The notes below the pieces were generated by a model, which saw only the letters and a program-made list of their open reading frames with translations, was not told the DNA's origin and did not search any database. A DNA stretch of 16,406 bases from NCBI GenBank assembly GCA_937952445.1, contig CALGAA010000127.1:1-16406 (forward strand), given 5' to 3'. The position numbers were made by a program, and so were the translations under genes. This document shows positions 1-8,623 of this stretch, piece after piece; within the stretch, counting starts at the first letter, position 1, and every line of letters starts with the position of its first letter. Origin of the DNA: an uncultured Bacteroidota bacterium (GTDB lineage Bacteria; Bacteroidota; Bacteroidia; Chitinophagales; Saprospiraceae).

Positions 1-427
1 ATAGTACCGGGCCCATACAAATAAACAAAGCTATAAAGGGGTGTGACTGAACGAAGTCCCCGTCAGGGGATTGAATGTATGAGCGAACGTACTCCGAAGG
101 AGCGAATGTCCGGTGGACATTCGGTGAGTGAACCGAGGGCTCAGTCCCGAGGGTGGGCGGGGCAAGGTGAAGGAACTTGAAGCTCCGTCTTCAAGGTGGG
201 TTAGCATTTTTTGAGCTGAAGCTTGTGCGTGAGCTGAGGCGCCTTTGCAGAGGGCTGCTTTTTTGGTTTCTTTTTTTCAGCAAAAAAAGTAACAGAAACC
301 ATTTTATTCACATGTAGCATTTACTAGGTCATTTATAAGAACTTGAGTTAGGGTAATGCCTACCACCTTTTGCGCACTTTGCGACTTTGCGGTTCTCATC
401 ACCTAGGCCCACCCTCCAACCTTACGG
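1..427. other. Intergenic region with hairpin cluster and TTTGCG repeat
   Basis: No credible gene is seen. The left part (57-152) contains several consecutive short hairpins, including TCCCC/GGGGA at 57-70, CTCC/GGAG at 92-102 and a perfect 9-bp stem CGAATGTCC-GGT-GGACATTCG at 103-123. The middle holds a terminator-like inverted repeat (265-300). At 369-391 the hexamer TTTGCG occurs three times at 8-9-nt spacing. The region has the look of dispersed intergenic repeats rather than a gene; the copy number elsewhere in the genome cannot be judged from here. Confidence 0.6.
265..300 (-). terminator. Putative terminator downstream of nrdJ
   Basis: The arms GGTTTC (265-270) and GAAACC (295-300) enclose a T7 run (271-277), the loop CAGC and an A7 run (282-288), with a six-base bulge on one side. 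Read in the nrdJ direction it lies about 130 nt past the stop codon. It could act in both directions. This is inferred from structure only. Confidence 0.4.
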
Positions 428-2992
428 CTAACACTTACTATACCCACAGCTTTTGCAGGTGAGGCATCCCTCCTCGTAAATAAGACCATTGGGATCCTCG
501 CAGGACGGGCACTGCCTGTCCGCAGCTTCTGATCCGTCTGCCACATATTTTTTAAGAGCCCGCGCAACACCATTTTTCCAGGTATTGATGTTGTCGTCGT
601 ACAGGTTGAGTCCGTTGATGAGATCTACTACATCGTTGATCGGCATGTTGTGCCGGAGCACACCAGATATCAACTTGGCATAATTCCAGTATTCTTTGTC
701 AAACGAACGGGACAAGCCTTCGATGGTGGTCCGGTATCCGTCCTTGTCGATGTACTGAAAGTCATATCGACTCCCCCGATCTGTTTTGCTTTTGATGACC
801 CATCCTTTGTTGACGAATGTGGGCAAATTAAAGGAATCCTCCATTTTACCCGTAAAGATCTCGTAGGGCTTGTCGTTGACGAAACCCACTACGGCCAACC
901 ATTTTTCGTACTCGTTCTGGAACCGGATCACATCGGCTTCAATTTTCTTTGGTCGCTTGGGTGGATTGTACACCGCCATTTGGCTCATCTCCACGGCTTT
1001 TGATGTGCCTTTTTCCGATTTGGTTTCGCTGGCAACCAATACGCCGCTTCGGGATCCATCCCGGTACACCGTGATGCCTTTCAAACCTTTTTTCCAGGAT
1101 TCCAGGTAAATTTCACCGACCGCTTCGACCGAAACGTCGGAAGGTAGATTGATCGTGGAACTAATCGAGTGAGTGACATACTTTTGCACGAGGGCCTGCA
1201 TCTCGACCCTTCTCGACCAGTCGATCTCCGGCGCTGTCGATCCATGGTAAGGGCTTTGGGTCACATCCGTGTTGTCGGTGATTCCCATCCATGTCCGGAG
1301 TTTGGGATGAAACACTTCAAATTCTTCCCAGGAATCACCCATGTCGTCGACGTATGTAATATTGGCATTTTTATCGCTTTCGTTGACCTTGCGCCGTCGC
1401 TTGTACGACAACAAAAACACCGGTTCAATCCCCGACGAGGTCCTCGCCAGCATACTCAACGTTCCGGTGGGAGCCACCGTACTGATTGAAATATTGCGGC
1501 GTCCGTATTTCATCATCCGGGCGTACAAATCGGGAAATTCCTTTTCCATCATCTGTACAAATTCCGAGGTATTCTCGATTTTGGGGTCAAAATCCTCGAA
1601 CGGTCCACGCTCGATCGCCATGTCGATGGAACTATCAAATTCACCCATGAGTTTTGTACGCATAACCTCATCGACCACTTTCATCGCCTCGTCGCCGTCA
1701 AATGCCAGACCCAGTGCAGCAACCATGTCCGCCAGTGCTGTAAAGCCAAGCCCCGTACGACGTCCCCGCTTCCCATTTTCATACAACAATTTCCAGGTAT
1801 CGATTTCGACCTGCTTGATGTATTGTGGCTCGGGATCCTGGTCTATTTTCTCCAGTATCCGATCAATCGCTTCCAGTTCCAGATCCACCAGATTGTCCAT
1901 CAAATGCTGGGACTCATACACCACTTTATAAAATTCATCAAAATCAAATTCCGCATTTTTGGTGAACGGATTTTTGACAAAACTGTACAGATTGACCGCG
2001 ATCAACCGGCAACTGTCCCCGCCTTGCATAGCGATTTCAGAGCAGGGATTGGTGGAACTATTTTCAAAACCCGGATATACCGATGATGTACTGTAGTCGT
2101 GTTGACGGTCCCAGAATATCAATCCGGGTTCGGCCGTATTGTGTGCACATTCGATAATTGTATTCCACAATTCGCGCGCTTTGATGGTCTTTTTATACTG
2201 CGGATCGTCGCTATCGATTGGCCAACGCAGGGTGAACTGATCATCCTCATCTACCGCTTTCATAAATTCGTCGGAAAGCCGAACCGAAATATTGGCGCCC
2301 GTGACTTTGGTCAAATCCTGCTTGATCCGGATGAAATCTTCTACATCCGGGTGGGCGATGTCAATGGTCAACATCAATGCACCCCGCCGCCCATTCTGGG
2401 CCACTTCCCGGGTCGTGTTGGAAAACCGTTCCATAAACGATACCGCTCCTGTGGTCGTCCCGGCCGCATTGGAAACCTCTGCATTCTTGGGGCGAAGACC
2501 AGAAATGTCTACCCCTACCCCACATCGACGTTTGAACAACTGCACCAGTTGTTGGTCCGTATACATGATCCCCCCATAGGAATCAAAAACCGCAGGCACA
2601 ACGACACAGTTGGATAAAGAGGCAATCATTTCCGTATTTCCCAGAGCAGCCATGACGCTTCCCTGAGGAATAACATATTCGAAATTTTTGAACAACTGGT
2701 AGATATTCTCCTCGCTCAAGGGTCCCCGTTCCTGCCCATAGGGAGAAAGACTTTGAGGCTTTGGACCCGATTTTCGATAATTTTTTTCTATCCGTGCAAA
2801 TTCCCGTGCCATCCTCCGGTGCATATCATCCGGGGATTGTTCCAGATACTGTCCATCGCTGGTTTTGACCGCGTATTTATTGATCCAGGTGGTGGCAGAT
2901 AATTCATCGCCATCAAAATATTTCTTGGATTTTTCAAGTACAGTTTCGTAGGGATAAAACTTTTTGGCGATTGGTGTATGGGTTGTTTTCAT
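428..2992 (-). CDS. nrdJ: Adenosylcobalamin-dependent (class II) ribonucleotide reductase
   Basis: Reduces ribonucleotides to deoxyribonucleotides with a coenzyme B12-derived radical, in the cytoplasm, needing no oxygen and no small subunit. The protein is 854 aa from the ATG at 2992. A longer reading to 3019 would need a TTG start and adds nine unconvincing residues. Visible hallmarks are the active-site NPCSE motif (Asn315, Cys317, Glu319), the redox pair Cys129 and Cys328 (11 residues after Cys317, the spacing known in T. maritima NrdJ) and the PTGTLS loop at 508-513. The C-terminal third (about 690-820) fits the TSCPD domain of class II enzymes. The tail is a Cys-rich ribbon (Cys828, 831, 843, 846, 849, 854) that would pass electrons to the active site; Cys854 is the last residue. 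It is a single gene with no nrdA/B neighbours. I saw no B12 riboswitch upstream. Confidence 0.95.
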   Translation of the reverse strand: MKTTHTPIAKKFYPYETVLEKSKKYFDGDELSATTWINKYAVKTSDGQYLEQSPDDMHRRMAREFARIEKNYRKSGPKPQSLSPYGQERGPLSEENIYQLFKNFEYVIPQGSVMAALGNTEMIASLSNCVVVPAVFDSYGGIMYTDQQLVQLFKRRCGVGVDISGLRPKNAEVSNAAGTTTGAVSFMERFSNTTREVAQNGRRGALMLTIDIAHPDVEDFIRIKQDLTKVTGANISVRLSDEFMKAVDEDDQFTLRWPIDSDDPQYKKTIKARELWNTIIECAHNTAEPGLIFWDRQHDYSTSSVYPGFENSSTNPCSEIAMQGGDSCRLIAVNLYSFVKNPFTKNAEFDFDEFYKVVYESQHLMDNLVDLELEAIDRILEKIDQDPEPQYIKQVEIDTWKLLYENGKRGRRTGLGFTALADMVAALGLAFDGDEAMKVVDEVMRTKLMGEFDSSIDMAIERGPFEDFDPKIENTSEFVQMMEKEFPDLYARMMKYGRRNISISTVAPTGTLSMLARTSSGIEPVFLLSYKRRRKVNESDKNANITYVDDMGDSWEEFEVFHPKLRTWMGITDNTDVTQSPYHGSTAPEIDWSRRVEMQALVQKYVTHSISSTINLPSDVSVEAVGEIYLESWKKGLKGITVYRDGSRSGVLVASETKSEKGTSKAVEMSQMAVYNPPKRPKKIEADVIRFQNEYEKWLAVVGFVNDKPYEIFTGKMEDSFNLPTFVNKGWVIKSKTDRGSRYDFQYIDKDGYRTTIEGLSRSFDKEYWNYAKLISGVLRHNMPINDVVDLINGLNLYDDNINTWKNGVARALKKYVADGSEAADRQCPSCEDPNGLIYEEGCLTCKSCGYSKC

Positions 2993-3072
2993 AACAGTTG
3001 ATTTGCAATTATGGGACAAATTCTGAAGCAGTAGTTCAGTTGGTCCCGCGTGAATCCTAAACTACCAGGCCT

Positions 3073-3080
3073 CAAATTTA
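3073..3080 (-). promoter_or_regulatory. Possible Bacteroidota -7 box for nrdJ
   Basis: On the minus strand this reads TAAATTTG, a full match to the TAnnTTTG -7 consensus of Bacteroidota, about 80 nt upstream of the nrdJ ATG. No clear TTTG -33 box sits 18-21 nt further upstream, so support is partial. Confidence 0.3.
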
Positions 3081-3419
3081 GTTCATTTTTTTTCGAAAAA
3101 CGATTTTTATATTAGTCATTTTTATAACATAAAACCACATATAAGTGTTTTAACATTTTTTACAAATCACCGAGGTATTTCAAAAAATACATTGACTTTC
3201 AGGTATATACAAATTTCTAAAATTACATATTATGATTTTAAGTAATTAATAATTCTGATCAAACCAATAACTTGGTGATTATTCATCGCTGCCGGGAAGA
3301 ACCTCGAAATGCTTGAAATTGTAACTGATCTCCTAATCCGGGGGAATGTAAATGTGCAGTATTATTCAGTATGATTTGCGATGTCTGGATTCTCAAAGAA
3401 GGGACTACAAGTTCAAAAG

Positions 3420-3484
3420 AACAGAAACAACTTTATTTATCACATGTAGCTTCTACAGGATCACTTAGAAGAACTCGAGCTATA
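3420..3484 (-). repeat. Diverged copy of the 291-353 sequence
   Basis: By eye this stretch aligns with 291-353 in the same orientation at roughly three quarters identity, sharing AACAGAAAC, ACATGTAGC and AAGAACT blocks. In one minus-strand frame both end in a similar peptide and stop: RVLLSDPVEATCDK here and QVLINDLVNATCE in the other copy. The two copies lie on either side of nrdJ as direct repeats. Confidence 0.45.
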
Positions 3485-3600
3485 TCTGGCTTACCCAACC
3501 AAAAGGCTTCCATCCCTACGGGATCCTTTACAACCCGTACCGACTGGTCCTGACCACGAGCAGGATTCCGTTCAGTCACGGTTCCCTGATCAAAGATGAA
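3438..3600 (-). pseudogene. Coding-like remnant without a start
   Basis: One minus-strand frame is open for about 55 codons and ends with the peptide GKPDIARVLLSDPVEATCDK and a TAA stop. There is no start codon near its beginning; the only Met is internal (VGMEAF), and an in-frame stop lies just upstream. I recognise no domain. It overlaps the repeat copy at 3420-3484, so it may be the tail of a decayed gene or simply an open frame in a dispersed repeat. Confidence 0.25.
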
Positions 3601-3707
3601 TTTTTATTGCCTTTGGTTTCCGCGCAGCTCCATTCCCTATCATGTCTCGCATCCTCGTAAAAAAACGACCAGGAACAAACCGGTTAACCCGGGAACATCA
3701 AGAAAAG

Positions 3708-3749
3708 TATGGATTGGTTGCTGTGGGGACCTACAGGAACCAATCCATA
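3708..3749 (-). terminator. Strong hairpin, probable terminator of the DUF1080 operon
   Basis: Perfect 12-bp arms TATGGATTGGTT (3708-3719) and AACCAATCCATA (3738-3749), continued inward by CTGT/ACAG after a single G-G mismatch. Read on the minus strand, the right arm is followed by ACTTTTCTT. It lies about 100 nt past the stop of the DUF1080 gene. The T-run is imperfect, so it could also be a dispersed palindromic repeat. Confidence 0.45.
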
Positions 3750-3849
3750 ACATCCCAATCCCACCCAACAGGGTCTAATGCACCGGGCACTAATTCGAAA
3801 CTAAATTTCTATTTTCTATACCGTGGACAGATGGCACTGCAACTTATCA

Positions 3850-6800
3850 TTACAACTCCTTGATCCGAATATTTCGAAATTTCACCTCAGAACCATGGCC
3901 CAAAAATCCGATGTGCCCTTTGGTATTTTTCAACCCGGGATGATCCCGGCCGTCCATCGCGCCATTTTTTATCGCTTCCTTTGCATCCACATCCAATATG
4001 GTCGTTCCATTGAGAATGACCTTGTATCGGCTGCCTTTAATAATGACTTCCTGGGAATTCCATTCCCCCACCGGTTTTAGATAACCGCGTTTGGCAGGTG
4101 CCACTCCGTACAATGAACCGTGGTACTGGTATGGTTTGAGATTCGCATAAATGCTGGCCGTATTATCCAAAATTTGCAATTCGACTCCACCGTACGCAGC
4201 ATCGCCTGTCAGGGGAGCGCGGATACCCAGTCCATTGTTGGCACCCGGGGTCAGCAAAAACTCAAAGCGGAAATTGAAATCAGCGTATTCCTTTTCGGTG
4301 TACAGATTTCCCGATCTTCCACTGGCGCCGGGATCCACCACGATCATTCCATCGATCGCCTGATATTGGGTTTTATTCCCCCGCCATCCGTCGAGGTTGT
4401 AGCCATTGAACAGTGGCTCAAAACCCTCTCGTTTTTCCTCCTCCGTCAAAAGATCTTCTGCCGAAGGGATTTCCTTGACGTATATATTCCGGAAAGCGAT
4501 GTCGGTGCCATGAGCCTGCAGTTCGATCGGTCCGGTAGGGAAGATCGGAATGGAGCGATCCCAGTAGTTTTCCATGACAACATTATCCACCACCAATTCG
4601 CCATTGAGCCATACTGATACATTTTCATCCAGCATAACGATCCGCATATGGTTCCAATCCCCGATCGGCATATCGGCCACTTTAAGCGGTTTACTCGGAT
4701 GGGTTTGGTTGTTGTACAATCCACCGGATCCTACCTGGGCACCCACGTCCGTCCGGGAAGTATCCCAAATCTGCACCTGGGGCGTACCCCGCAGATAAAT
4801 TCCACTATCCCCCTCATCGCCTATCCGCCAGTCGACGAGCATTTCAAAATTTCCATACTCTTTGTCCGACACAAGGTTTTGGCCATCTCCTTTGAAGTGT
4901 ATCATGCCATCTTCGACCCACCAATGATTGAGCATGCGTTGATTAGCTGCTTTCAATTTTTCTTCGATCTCCGAATCCGACATCCGTTCCAATTGCAAAG
5001 GATTGGCGACGAAACCGTGCCATCCATCCAGGGTTTTTCCATCAAACATCGAAACAAATCCCCGCGGGGCATCGTCCGGAATGGAATTGATGTACGTATT
5101 GATGTTTTCTTTAAAATATTCCGAGTCCGGTCCCCGTACGACTTCCTGCGCTTGTTTCAGATATGCGATCGCCAGAGAATCGGTCATGCCATCATCGTTT
5201 TGCGGCCCTGGCATCACAATATTCATTACCGCCAATGCTGCCGCATTTTGGATACTATTGGTGGGCACATCGAGAAGTTCACCGACCGTCAAAAGCGCAT
5301 AAATATTTCGATGCTGGCCAATTTTCTCCACCACTTGTGCTTTAGTATGCGGATAGGGCGAAAGTTCATACACTTTCTGCAATTTCAAAATTTTATGTTC
5401 TGCAGGCCACGAAGATCGTTCAATAATGCCCAGTGAAGCTTCCAGCGCAGCGGTACTCGTCGCCGTGTTCCCGATCAAAGGAATGACGATATCGATCATT
5501 TCGGCATCGGCCCAGGTTCCGGCTGTCGAAAGAAGCTGATTCGTGGTCGAATCCACCCCGGCATCGAGTATTTTTTGCGCCAATTGTCGCGGTTTATCAC
5601 CGGATAAATGTCCAATCAAGGGGATGAATCGCCCGTTCTGAGACCCTTCAATAGCCTCCAGCAGATTGGGTTCCCAGGCCTGGGATTGGCTCTTACTCAT
5701 CATATTGTTTAACGCAGACTGTGCCGCAGGAACCTGATCAGCAGGTACAGATTTGAGCAGGTTCAACACCTCGGTGATGTGGGTATCCCGACCCAATTTG
5801 GGCAGAGCTGAAATGGCTGCACGCTGAAGATCGCCGGTCGATTGGTTGGCCAGCTGAAGAATTTGATCAAAATTACCTTCACTGCCGCGATCGGCAATCA
5901 ATGGCACGAGAGCCAATTGGATCTCCTCCGATACTTGCGGAAGAATAGCAGCGACCTTGTTGACATTGGTCTTATCCGTGCTCATACCAAGTGCGGTCGC
6001 CCCGGCTTTATTGACGTACGAAGAATGGCTGGATTGTAAAAATTGAATGACCTCTTCCTGGGCATCCGTGCCATTGAGCTCGGCCAGTCCTATTACAGCT
6101 TGAGCTGACACGAGGGTATCCCCACTGGTTAATCCTGTCCGGATTAAGGCTTCGGTACCATCCCATTTCTCACGGCTCAATATCCGGATCGCGTTGGCGA
6201 GCGCGATTCCCGGCGCTTGCGCGATCGAACCAGATAGTTCGTTGTATTGACCCGAATCCATATAAGGCAAAGCCTGGGTGGCAGCTACGGCCACTTCTTC
6301 ATGTTCGGAAGTCAACGCAGATTTCAATTGATCCATCGCCTGGGCGGGGGCTATGCGGCCGAGTTCCCGAATGGCCATAGCCTTTAGCGTCGGATTTTCA
6401 TGATTGTACAGCTTATTAAAATAGGACACGGCCTCTCCCTGGCCCTGATGGCTGTGTAACGCATTTCCGTATTTAATCATCGCATCGAGGGTAATCCGGT
6501 CGGGGTCGTTTTCCAACTGACCTTCAAAATATTCCAGAAAACGGGGATCTCCCGAGGAAGCCATTCCATCCAGGATTAACTGTCCCAGTTCGGTGCTGCT
6601 GTTGGCCATATTCGGCGCCAACACCTGATCTTGCTGATCAAACCTCGGGTCAGCCAGGATCTTGTATATTTTAAATCGGGATCGGTTGTCCGCCGTCGAC
6701 ATCGCCGACCATATGATTTCACCACTTTGTGGGCTGGGATGCATCTCAAGAATATCCAGCGTTCTCATCAACAGTCCCCGTTCCCTGACCAGCGGTGCCA

Positions 6801-7209
6801 CGAGCGACACCTGATCGGTAGGCAAAAACAGGGCTAATTCTTCCAGGAGTACCGTGGATACATCGGAAGAAGGATTGGCCTGAATGAGCTGCACGAACCG
6901 CTCTGCAAATTGGCTGCGCACGCCGGGACTGGCCGCAGATAAAAATTTACCAATTCCGGAAAGCGCGTAATCCATTTTGACGTTTTGCTCGCCTTCACTG
7001 TCCCGGTACAACCGGACCAATTCATCGATCACGTCCGGTCCCAGATTGATCAGCTCCTGAACCGTTTTGGTCAGGGTTTCAAAATCATTCGCCGGAAGTA
7101 CGTTTAACGCATCGGCCACTTTGGTTTCAAAAGTTCGGCCGTCCTGTGCATGACCAGCATAACTAATCAGTACAGCCAGTAAAAAAGTAAGGATATATTT
7201 AAATTTCAT
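3850..7209 (-). CDS. HEAT-repeat protein with two DUF1080 (3-keto-glycoside hydrolase-type) domains
   Basis: Predicted secreted protein of 1119 aa. Residues 1-21 form a Sec signal peptide ending GHA before QDG. Residues about 30-690 are alpha-helical HEAT-like repeats (phrases such as AIRELGRIAPA and VSAQAVIGLAELNG recur). The first DUF1080 domain covers about 716-914 (MFDGKTLDGWHGF, GDSGIYLRG, QVQIWD, FRNIYVKEI), the second about 928-1119 (LFNGYNLDGWRG, NNGLGIRAP, VELQILDN, FRNIRIKEL). DUF1080 proteins are known as 3-keto-disaccharide hydrolases or lyases with a concanavalin-like fold, often annotated as family 16-like hydrolases. The gene starts 51 bp after the Gfo/Idh/MocA stop and is almost certainly co-transcribed. 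Substrate and catalytic residues cannot be assigned from the sequence; the HEAT part probably presents partners or substrate (inference). Confidence 0.9.
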   Translation of the reverse strand: MKFKYILTFLLAVLISYAGHAQDGRTFETKVADALNVLPANDFETLTKTVQELINLGPDVIDELVRLYRDSEGEQNVKMDYALSGIGKFLSAASPGVRSQFAERFVQLIQANPSSDVSTVLLEELALFLPTDQVSLVAPLVRERGLLMRTLDILEMHPSPQSGEIIWSAMSTADNRSRFKIYKILADPRFDQQDQVLAPNMANSSTELGQLILDGMASSGDPRFLEYFEGQLENDPDRITLDAMIKYGNALHSHQGQGEAVSYFNKLYNHENPTLKAMAIRELGRIAPAQAMDQLKSALTSEHEEVAVAATQALPYMDSGQYNELSGSIAQAPGIALANAIRILSREKWDGTEALIRTGLTSGDTLVSAQAVIGLAELNGTDAQEEVIQFLQSSHSSYVNKAGATALGMSTDKTNVNKVAAILPQVSEEIQLALVPLIADRGSEGNFDQILQLANQSTGDLQRAAISALPKLGRDTHITEVLNLLKSVPADQVPAAQSALNNMMSKSQSQAWEPNLLEAIEGSQNGRFIPLIGHLSGDKPRQLAQKILDAGVDSTTNQLLSTAGTWADAEMIDIVIPLIGNTATSTAALEASLGIIERSSWPAEHKILKLQKVYELSPYPHTKAQVVEKIGQHRNIYALLTVGELLDVPTNSIQNAAALAVMNIVMPGPQNDDGMTDSLAIAYLKQAQEVVRGPDSEYFKENINTYINSIPDDAPRGFVSMFDGKTLDGWHGFVANPLQLERMSDSEIEEKLKAANQRMLNHWWVEDGMIHFKGDGQNLVSDKEYGNFEMLVDWRIGDEGDSGIYLRGTPQVQIWDTSRTDVGAQVGSGGLYNNQTHPSKPLKVADMPIGDWNHMRIVMLDENVSVWLNGELVVDNVVMENYWDRSIPIFPTGPIELQAHGTDIAFRNIYVKEIPSAEDLLTEEEKREGFEPLFNGYNLDGWRGNKTQYQAIDGMIVVDPGASGRSGNLYTEKEYADFNFRFEFLLTPGANNGLGIRAPLTGDAAYGGVELQILDNTASIYANLKPYQYHGSLYGVAPAKRGYLKPVGEWNSQEVIIKGSRYKVILNGTTILDVDAKEAIKNGAMDGRDHPGLKNTKGHIGFLGHGSEVKFRNIRIKEL

Positions 7210-7260
7210 TGTGCTAAATTGAAGTTGTAAAATGTCGGTTTAAACTGCTGGCGGATCCAC

Positions 7261-8520
7261 TCACACATTCCAATGTCCCCGCATCGGTTGATGGATCAAT
7301 GCATTGGCGCCCGGGTCATCGATAAACTCCTGTTTGACCGGATCAAACTTGAGGTTACGACCCAGACGGAGCGCTATTTTACCCATATTGATCAGATTGC
7401 AGCTTCGGTGTCCGTTCATTTCATTCAACGGGAATTTTTGCCTTGTGCGCACAGATTCGCTAAAATGCTGAATTTGAGGAGCCGGATCGGGTAAACTGTC
7501 GATCAGACCATGGACATCAGCCAGCGAGGACTCCATGCCTTTGTTCAACCAGCCATCCGGACCTTCGAGAAATTTGGCATCCTTGTCCTTATTTTCTCCA
7601 TCCAGGATGATCTGACATCCATCATCGTACGTATAGGTAATCCGTCTCCAGGTACCCACCGCTTCCGGATGTTGCTGTGGTGCATCGATTTCGACGCTGA
7701 TCGGACTGGTGTCATCTTTCTCCAAAAGATATTGAACCGGGTCCATATAGTGTTGCCCCATGTCACCCAGGCCACCTCCGTCGTAATCCCAGTACCCCCG
7801 GAAGTTGGCGTGCACCCGCTCTTCGTTGTAGGGTTTGTAGGGAGCCGGTCCTAACCACATCTCGTAATCCAGAACTTCAGGAACAGGTTGCGGTTCGAGA
7901 TTTGTTTTTCCGCTCCAGTAAAATTTCCAGTTAAAACCGGTTGTTCCACTTATGGTCGCTTTCAAAGGCCACCCCAACGCTCTGTTTTCCACGAGTTTCT
8001 TGATCGGCTTGACGGGAACACCCATGCCATAAAAATTGGACGTAAACCGAAACCAGGTATTCAACCGAAACATCCGGTTGTGCCGTTGAACGGCATCGAT
8101 CACGGCCAGGCCCTCGCCGATGGTCCGCGTCATGGGTTTTTCACACCAAATATCTTTCCCTGCTTTAGCGGCCTCGACGGCCATAATGCCATGCCAGTGA
8201 GGAGGGGTGACGATATGCACCACATCGATATCCGGATTGAGGAGCATTTCCCGAAAATCGGTATATGTGGTCACGTTTCCACCTGCTGCTCTTTTGGCCT
8301 GATCCAGGTGATTGGAATCGACATCGCACAAGGCAATGGTTCGCCCCTCATAGTTGAGATGGCCCCTTCCCATCACCCCCGTTCCGATAATCCCTTTGGT
8401 CAACTGGTCTGAAGGGGCTGTAAAATTTGTTCCACCCAGTACGTGCCGGGGTATAATGGAAAAGGCTACGGCAGCCATTCCGGTATTTTTAAGAAATCGT
8501 CTTCGATCGTGTTTTTTCAT
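7261..8520 (-). CDS. Gfo/Idh/MocA-family oxidoreductase with Tat signal
   Basis: NAD(P)-dependent sugar oxidoreductase of 419 aa. The N-terminus carries a twin-arginine signal (DRRRFLKN, then a hydrophobic stretch ending near HVLGG), so the enzyme is exported folded with its cofactor to the periplasm. The Rossmann motif GTGVMG is at 46-51, and the family EKP motif, which contacts the cofactor, is at 127-129. The C-terminal substrate domain contains GDMGQHYMDPVQYL, with the D-x3-H pattern typical of these enzymes. It is the first gene of a two-gene unit with the DUF1080 protein. The known pairing suggests it oxidises the C3 hydroxyl of a glycoside so that the DUF1080 partner can cleave it. The exact sugar is unknown. 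Confidence 0.92.
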   Translation of the reverse strand: MKKHDRRRFLKNTGMAAVAFSIIPRHVLGGTNFTAPSDQLTKGIIGTGVMGRGHLNYEGRTIALCDVDSNHLDQAKRAAGGNVTTYTDFREMLLNPDIDVVHIVTPPHWHGIMAVEAAKAGKDIWCEKPMTRTIGEGLAVIDAVQRHNRMFRLNTWFRFTSNFYGMGVPVKPIKKLVENRALGWPLKATISGTTGFNWKFYWSGKTNLEPQPVPEVLDYEMWLGPAPYKPYNEERVHANFRGYWDYDGGGLGDMGQHYMDPVQYLLEKDDTSPISVEIDAPQQHPEAVGTWRRITYTYDDGCQIILDGENKDKDAKFLEGPDGWLNKGMESSLADVHGLIDSLPDPAPQIQHFSESVRTRQKFPLNEMNGHRSCNLINMGKIALRLGRNLKFDPVKQEFIDDPGANALIHQPMRGHWNV

Positions 8521-8623
8521 TTCGTATCGTATTGGATGTAGTTAGTAAAATGGTTGCTCAATATAAAATATATATTTCGCCGATGATAAAATTGCAATCC
8601 GAGGTCTTGCATTTAATATAACT

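Larger units (their letters stand above)
3081..3849. other. Long intergenic region with remnants
   Basis: About 770 bp between the nrdJ promoter area and the end of the DUF1080 gene. The first 250 bp are very AT-rich. The rest contains a coding-like remnant on the minus strand (3438-3600), a diverged copy of sequence from 291-353 (at 3420-3484) and a strong hairpin (3708-3749). Short open frames on both strands have no start signals or recognisable domains, and I do not call them as genes. Confidence 0.6.

Noticed and set aside
2993..3300. Cobalamin riboswitch upstream of the B12-dependent reductase
   Set aside because: I looked for a B12-box-like sequence on the minus strand and found none; the region is AT-rich and lacks the expected GC-rich helices.
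4648..5436. Long plus-strand open frame (262 codons) inside the DUF1080 gene
   Set aside because: It lies wholly antisense to a strongly supported gene with clear domains, and its product is rich in His, Arg, Ile and Phe with no recognisable motif, as expected for a shadow frame.
7888..8412. Plus-strand open frame inside the oxidoreductase gene
   Set aside because: Antisense to a gene with clear Rossmann and EKP motifs; no motif of its own.
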